Positions 59,984 through 64,000 of a DNA stretch of 64,000 bases are shown here, one piece after another. Numbering within the stretch: the stretch's first letter is position 1; each line of letters starts with the position of its first letter. A program made the translations under genes and the position numbers. The notes under the pieces were generated by a model. The model was given only the letters and a program-made list of their open reading frames with translations. It had not been told where the DNA came from and did no database searches. Source of the DNA: Alcanivoracaceae bacterium (GTDB lineage Bacteria > Pseudomonadota > Gammaproteobacteria > Pseudomonadales > Alcanivoracaceae); the NCBI GenBank assembly GCA_029213045.1, contig JARGPN010000002.1, forward strand, positions 96,183 to 160,182, written 5' to 3'.

Positions 59984-60541
59984 ATGGAAGCTTTCCTTGC
60001 CTCACTAGCACTTGTCGCGCTCGGAGAAATCGGCGACAAAACCCAACTGCTGTCGTTCGCACTCGCCAACCGTTACCGCGCCCATTGGGCGATTCTCGCT
60101 GGCATTACTCTGGCCACACTGATCAACCATGGCCTTTCCGCGTGGCTCGGCGTTTGGCTCACGCACCTTGTCCCGCTCCATTGGATGCAGTGGATACTCG
60201 GCGGTAGCTTTATCGCGCTGGGCCTTTGGATGCTGATCCCCGATAAAGAAGATGAGCTAGAAAAAGAACGCACCTGGGGGCCATTTATCGCCAGCTTTGT
60301 TTTATTTTTCTTGGCGGAAATCGGCGACAAAACCCAGATAGCCACCATCGCCCTAGCGGCCCGTTTCCCCGCAGATTTTGCCGCAGTGTTAAGCGGCACC
60401 ACGCTCGGCATGATCGCCGCAAACGTCCCAGTGATTTGGCTTGGCGCCAAGCTCACCAACCCACGCTGGGAAAGCTGGGCCCATCGCATTAGCGCAATAC
60501 TTTTTGTAGGCTTTGGCGTTGCTTCGCTGATCGCACAATAA
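59984..60541 (+). CDS. TMEM165/GDT1 (UPF0016) family transporter, MntX-like
   Basis: Two EIGDKTQ motifs (ALGEIGDKTQLLS, LAEIGDKTQIAT). Confidence 0.93.
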   Translation: MEAFLASLALVALGEIGDKTQLLSFALANRYRAHWAILAGITLATLINHGLSAWLGVWLTHLVPLHWMQWILGGSFIALGLWMLIPDKEDELEKERTWGPFIASFVLFFLAEIGDKTQIATIALAARFPADFAAVLSGTTLGMIAANVPVIWLGAKLTNPRWESWAHRISAILFVGFGVASLIAQ

Positions 60542-60564
60542 GCACGAAAAATTAAGGATTCAAC

Positions 60565-60909
60565 ATGACCACATCAAACTGGCCTGGAGATGCACTAAAG
60601 CAACTTTCCGAATTCGCCACCGATGCACATTCCCGCATCCAACAGGAATTTAGTCACATCAATCCAGTTGTCGGCGTACGTCGAGGCATGCGCGAAAAAG
60701 GCATCCCCGCCGATGCGATGACCATCGACTGCCTCGCGTCCGCTAAACGCATTGTGCTCGTGTTGCACGACGGCCAACCAGATACGTTAATCTATCAGTT
60801 TGCAAACATGGACGAAGATAGCGATGCGCCATATCAGCAACATGCGTTTAGCGCGCTGTCAGCGGACGTTTTGTTTGAATGGATGCGCGACTACTTTTCG
60901 GTGCAATAA
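60565..60909 (+). CDS. Conserved hypothetical protein
   Basis: Intact ORF with good spacing downstream of the GDT1 gene; no family recognised. Confidence 0.65.
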   Translation: MTTSNWPGDALKQLSEFATDAHSRIQQEFSHINPVVGVRRGMREKGIPADAMTIDCLASAKRIVLVLHDGQPDTLIYQFANMDEDSDAPYQQHAFSALSADVLFEWMRDYFSVQ

Positions 60910-60932
60910 ATAGTGCTCAATCCTTTCCCCCA

Positions 60933-61646
60933 CTAAATACTTTTTTGCCCGACCCGCGCACTCAGCTGCGCGGCACTTTCTTTTCGCTCCGAGTAGCGAT
61001 CCGTTAAATACTCTGTGTTATCGCGCAGTAGTAACGTGAATTTCATCAGCTCTTCCATCACATCGACGATTCGGTCGTAGTAGGCAGAAGGTTTCATTCG
61101 ATCATTCTGATCAAATTCGAGCCAGGCTTTTGCGACGGATGATTGGTTAGGAATCGTAAACATGCGCATCCAGCGGCCGAGCACGCGAAGTTGGTTCACC
61201 GCGTTAAAGGATTGCGAGCCGCCGCTGACCTGCATCACCGCCAAGGTTTTTCCCTGCGTCGGACGCACCGCGCCTATCGAAAGTGGAATCCAATCGATTT
61301 GCGCTTTCATGATGCCCGTCATCGCCCCATGGCGCTCCGGCGAGCACCACACCATGCCTTCACTCCATGTGACCAGTTCGCGCAACTCTTTCACTTTCGC
61401 ATGACTGTCGTCTTCTGCGTCTGGCAGCGGTAAATCACGCGGATTAAAAATCCGTGTTTCAGCACCCAAGGATTGCAAAATTCTCGCCGCCTCTTCCACG
61501 GCGAGCCTGCTAAATGAGCGCTGGCGCAGTGATCCATAGAGCAACGCGATACGCGGCGCATGGGTGGATGCTGCCCCGACCAGACGCGCGCTGTCGATAG
61601 CGTTAAAATTTTCTGCTTCGATGTTGGGCAAGTCTTCATTACTCAT
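60933..61646 (-). CDS. arsH: Arsenical resistance protein ArsH (NADPH-dependent FMN reductase)
   Basis: [67 protein letters not shown]. Confidence 0.94.
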   Translation of the reverse strand: MSNEDLPNIEAENFNAIDSARLVGAASTHAPRIALLYGSLRQRSFSRLAVEEAARILQSLGAETRIFNPRDLPLPDAEDDSHAKVKELRELVTWSEGMVWCSPERHGAMTGIMKAQIDWIPLSIGAVRPTQGKTLAVMQVSGGSQSFNAVNQLRVLGRWMRMFTIPNQSSVAKAWLEFDQNDRMKPSAYYDRIVDVMEELMKFTLLLRDNTEYLTDRYSERKESAAQLSARVGQKSI

Positions 61647-61682
61647 TGTTTCTGATCCCTTCAATTCAACACACCACCGACG

Positions 61683-62723
61683 TCACTCTGGAAAATACCG
61701 ACGCGTGCGGTTCGCCAACGCCACCAGTGACAGCATCACCGGCACTTCGACTAACACACCTACCACCGTTGCCAGCGCAGCACCCGAGTTTAATCCGAAC
61801 AATGAGATAGCCACTGCCACGGCTAATTCAAAAAAATTGGACGTGCCGATCAGGCAAGCCGGCGCGGCGATACGATGTGGCAGGTTTAAATATTTTGCGC
61901 CTGCAAACGCGATAAAAAAGATGCCGTAGGATTGCAGCAGTAAAGGGATGGCAATCAACAAGATCACCAACGGCTTACTGATTAACGTGCCCGCCTGAAA
62001 CCCAAACAGCAGCACTACCGTGAGAAGCAACCCCAACACCGCTAACGGCTTGATGCGATGAACGAATTGGGTGAGTGCCGCGTCACCACCTTTCGCCACC
62101 AGTCGATGCCGTGCGGCCGCGCCGCCGAGCAGTGGCAGCACCACATACAACACTACTGAAAGCAGCAATGTTTCCCACGGCACGTGAATGTCGCTAACCC
62201 CGAGTAGCAACGCGGCGATCGGGGCAAAGGCAAAGATCATGATAATGTCGTTTAGCGATACCTGAACCAGCGTGTAATTCGGATCACCCTTGGCCAGCTG
62301 TGACCACACAAACACCATGGCGGTGCAGGGCGCGACGCCGAGTAAAATCATACCGGCGATATATTCAGTGGCGCTTTGCACATCAACTAAATCAACAAAA
62401 AGAACGCGAAAAAAGAGCCAGCCGAGCAACGCCATGGTGAACGGCTTTACCAACCAGTTAATCACTAGCGTTAGCCAAATGCCTTGGGGCTGCTGGCGCA
62501 CTTGTTTGATCGCGGAAAAGTCGACCTGCACCATCATCGGAAAAATCATTGCCCAAATCAGCACACCAACAACCAAATTAACATGGGCGAACTCGACCGC
62601 TGCAATCGCTGCAAATACTGCGGGAAATAGCAGGCCAAAACTCACGCCCGCAATAATACACAGCGCCACCCACACCGACAGGTAGCGTTCAAAGAACCCA
62701 ATGACAGATATATTTTCAGGCAT
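61683..62723 (-). CDS. acr3: Arsenite efflux transporter ACR3
   Basis: [40 protein letters not shown] motif. Confidence 0.95.
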   Translation of the reverse strand: MPENISVIGFFERYLSVWVALCIIAGVSFGLLFPAVFAAIAAVEFAHVNLVVGVLIWAMIFPMMVQVDFSAIKQVRQQPQGIWLTLVINWLVKPFTMALLGWLFFRVLFVDLVDVQSATEYIAGMILLGVAPCTAMVFVWSQLAKGDPNYTLVQVSLNDIIMIFAFAPIAALLLGVSDIHVPWETLLLSVVLYVVLPLLGGAAARHRLVAKGGDAALTQFVHRIKPLAVLGLLLTVVLLFGFQAGTLISKPLVILLIAIPLLLQSYGIFFIAFAGAKYLNLPHRIAAPACLIGTSNFFELAVAVAISLFGLNSGAALATVVGVLVEVPVMLSLVALANRTRRYFPE

Positions 62724-62725
62724 CG

Positions 62726-63229
62726 CTATTGCTCTGTGGTGTTAGCAAACTGTTTCTGAATATCCGCCAATGCCTGCGTCAATTCGGCGGGGCTTAACAA
62801 TGTCAGCGGCAACGCAATAAGCGCGTCAATGCGTTGCTTCATTTCGCGATAGGTTTGCTCAAAGGCTTTCGCAATGTCTTCTTTGCTGCCTGTCACATGC
62901 GCGGGATCTGCAACGCCCCAGTGCGCTTTTTCTGTGTTACCTAGCCATATTGGGCAGCTCTCGCCAGCAGCGGCGGCACACACGGTGATGACAACATCGA
63001 GATCGACGTCTTGGTATTCATCCCAAGATTGTGATGACGGCTGGCCGACGTCGATATTGTTCTTTTGCAACACCGCGACGGCATTGTCATTAACCTTCCC
63101 AGTGGGAAAACTGCCAGCGCTGTACGCCACAAGGTGACCCGCACCCAATTGATTAGCAAGTGACTCAGCAATGATTGAGCGGCACGAATTACCTGTGCAC
63201 AGAAACAAAATTTTTATGGGCAGATTCAT
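62726..63229 (-). CDS. arsC: Arsenate reductase, low-molecular-weight phosphatase type ArsC
   Basis: [24 protein letters not shown]-loop; [17 protein letters not shown]. Confidence 0.92.
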   Translation of the reverse strand: MNLPIKILFLCTGNSCRSIIAESLANQLGAGHLVAYSAGSFPTGKVNDNAVAVLQKNNIDVGQPSSQSWDEYQDVDLDVVITVCAAAAGESCPIWLGNTEKAHWGVADPAHVTGSKEDIAKAFEQTYREMKQRIDALIALPLTLLSPAELTQALADIQKQFANTTEQ

Positions 63230-63291
63230 TTTTATTCCAAATTTTTTGACGAAGTTCTTTATTCATTAGTCGTGCTGTCTTCTAGCGCTTA

Positions 63292-63615
63292 TTAGCCGCA
63301 GCAGGCCGCCCCACGTTTGAGCTCAGCGCGATAGAGAGTTCGCGCAGGCGCGGTCAGTTCATCAATCACCGTCAGTGCCCAGGCAGGAAGTTTCTCGGCG
63401 AGGCGGTAATACACCCACTGGCTGTCTCGGCGATCGGCAACTAACCCAGCACTGCGGAGCACAGATAAATGTCGCGACACCGTCGGCTGAGGAAGTTGCA
63501 GAGCCGCAACAAAGTCACACACACATATTTCGCCGTAGCGCTGCATCAGCATCACCAAGCGCAAACGGGTGTCGTCGGCAAGTGCTTTACATAAGGTGAC
63601 GGGGGCTAAGCTCAT
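63292..63615 (-). CDS. arsR: ArsR family transcriptional regulator
   Basis: EICVCDFVAALQLPQPTVSRHLSVLRSAGLVADRRDSQWVYYRL (ELCVCDL-type As site). Confidence 0.94.
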   Translation of the reverse strand: MSLAPVTLCKALADDTRLRLVMLMQRYGEICVCDFVAALQLPQPTVSRHLSVLRSAGLVADRRDSQWVYYRLAEKLPAWALTVIDELTAPARTLYRAELKRGAACCG

Positions 63616-63665
63616 GGCGGATCTTCTATGTGAATTCGGCGTTTATGGGGAATTCGTATATATGG

Positions 63666-63677
63666 ATATGCGCATAT
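63666..63677. promoter_or_regulatory. Candidate ars operator
   Basis: ATATGCGCATAT perfect palindrome about 50 bp upstream of arsR. Confidence 0.4.
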
Positions 63678-63789
63678 GCTAATACAGCCCATTAATGAAG
63701 TCGAGCCCTGGATCGATGAGAAATCGCTGTAGGCGTACTTAACAAAGTATATGAATATTTGAACCTAAGGGGGTCTTGCGGAGGTCGTT

Positions 63790-63920
63790 ATCGCTTGCAG
63801 GCAAGCTCCCACAGGGGGCTTTCAAAACTTCGTGCTTCGCGTGTAGGTAGCGTTCCGGCAACGAGATTGCGTGTTAAAGAAAATGTGATAGACCTATGTG
63901 GGAGCTTGCCTGCAAGCGAT
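63790..63920. repeat. Inverted pair of REP-like elements (63790..63813, 63897..63920)
   Basis: ATCGCTTGCAGGCAAGCTCCCACA and TGTGGGAGCTTGCCTGCAAGCGAT. Confidence 0.93.
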
Positions 63921-64000
63921 GCCAGCCTCTCAAGCCAGCACCACCTGCCTGCAACGAGACGCCGTTAGTTACGACGTGCCGCGAACCTGTTTTTCCATTT

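Overview
The window is a gene-dense chromosomal segment of a gammaproteobacterium with Pseudomonas-like synteny. I see no prophage, CRISPR array, rRNA or tRNA. Recognisable blocks: (i) a tightly coupled five-gene operon (FMO-like monooxygenase, SBF symporter, two SDR-type oxidoreductases, TSUP permease) divergent from an AraC-family regulator; (ii) a BigR/Blh-like sulfide or persulfide locus (MBL hydrolase, ArsR-type regulator, two YeeE/YedE proteins, SulP transporter); (iii) an operon of an EEP-family protein with recC, recB and recD; (iv) the dsbA - cytochrome c4 - cytochrome c5 - engB - [intergenic] - nhaA - DUF815 - polA neighbourhood; (v) znuA // znuCB; (vi) rubredoxin reductase - rubredoxin - ubiC - ubiA - phoBR; (vii) a TMEM165/GDT1-family transporter behind a probable yybP-ykoY Mn riboswitch; (viii) an arsR-arsC-acr3-arsH operon; (ix) at least 11 copies of a 24-nt REP-like palindrome, mostly in inverted pairs. 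The most interesting signal is in the engB-nhaA intergenic region. Two related minus-strand RNA-like units of about 135-145 nt each show three stem-loops with C-rich loops (UCCCCC), a terminal intrinsic terminator, stem variation preserved by G-U or compensatory changes, and a sigma-E-like promoter (GGAACTT-N15/16-xTCxTA). They occupy the same neighbourhood as Spot 42 and ErsA, so they look like a tandemly duplicated ErsA/sX13-like sRNA pair. Two real genes are absent from the ORF track: an edge-truncated lipoprotein (1..563, -) and a 54-aa rubredoxin (54937..55101, -).
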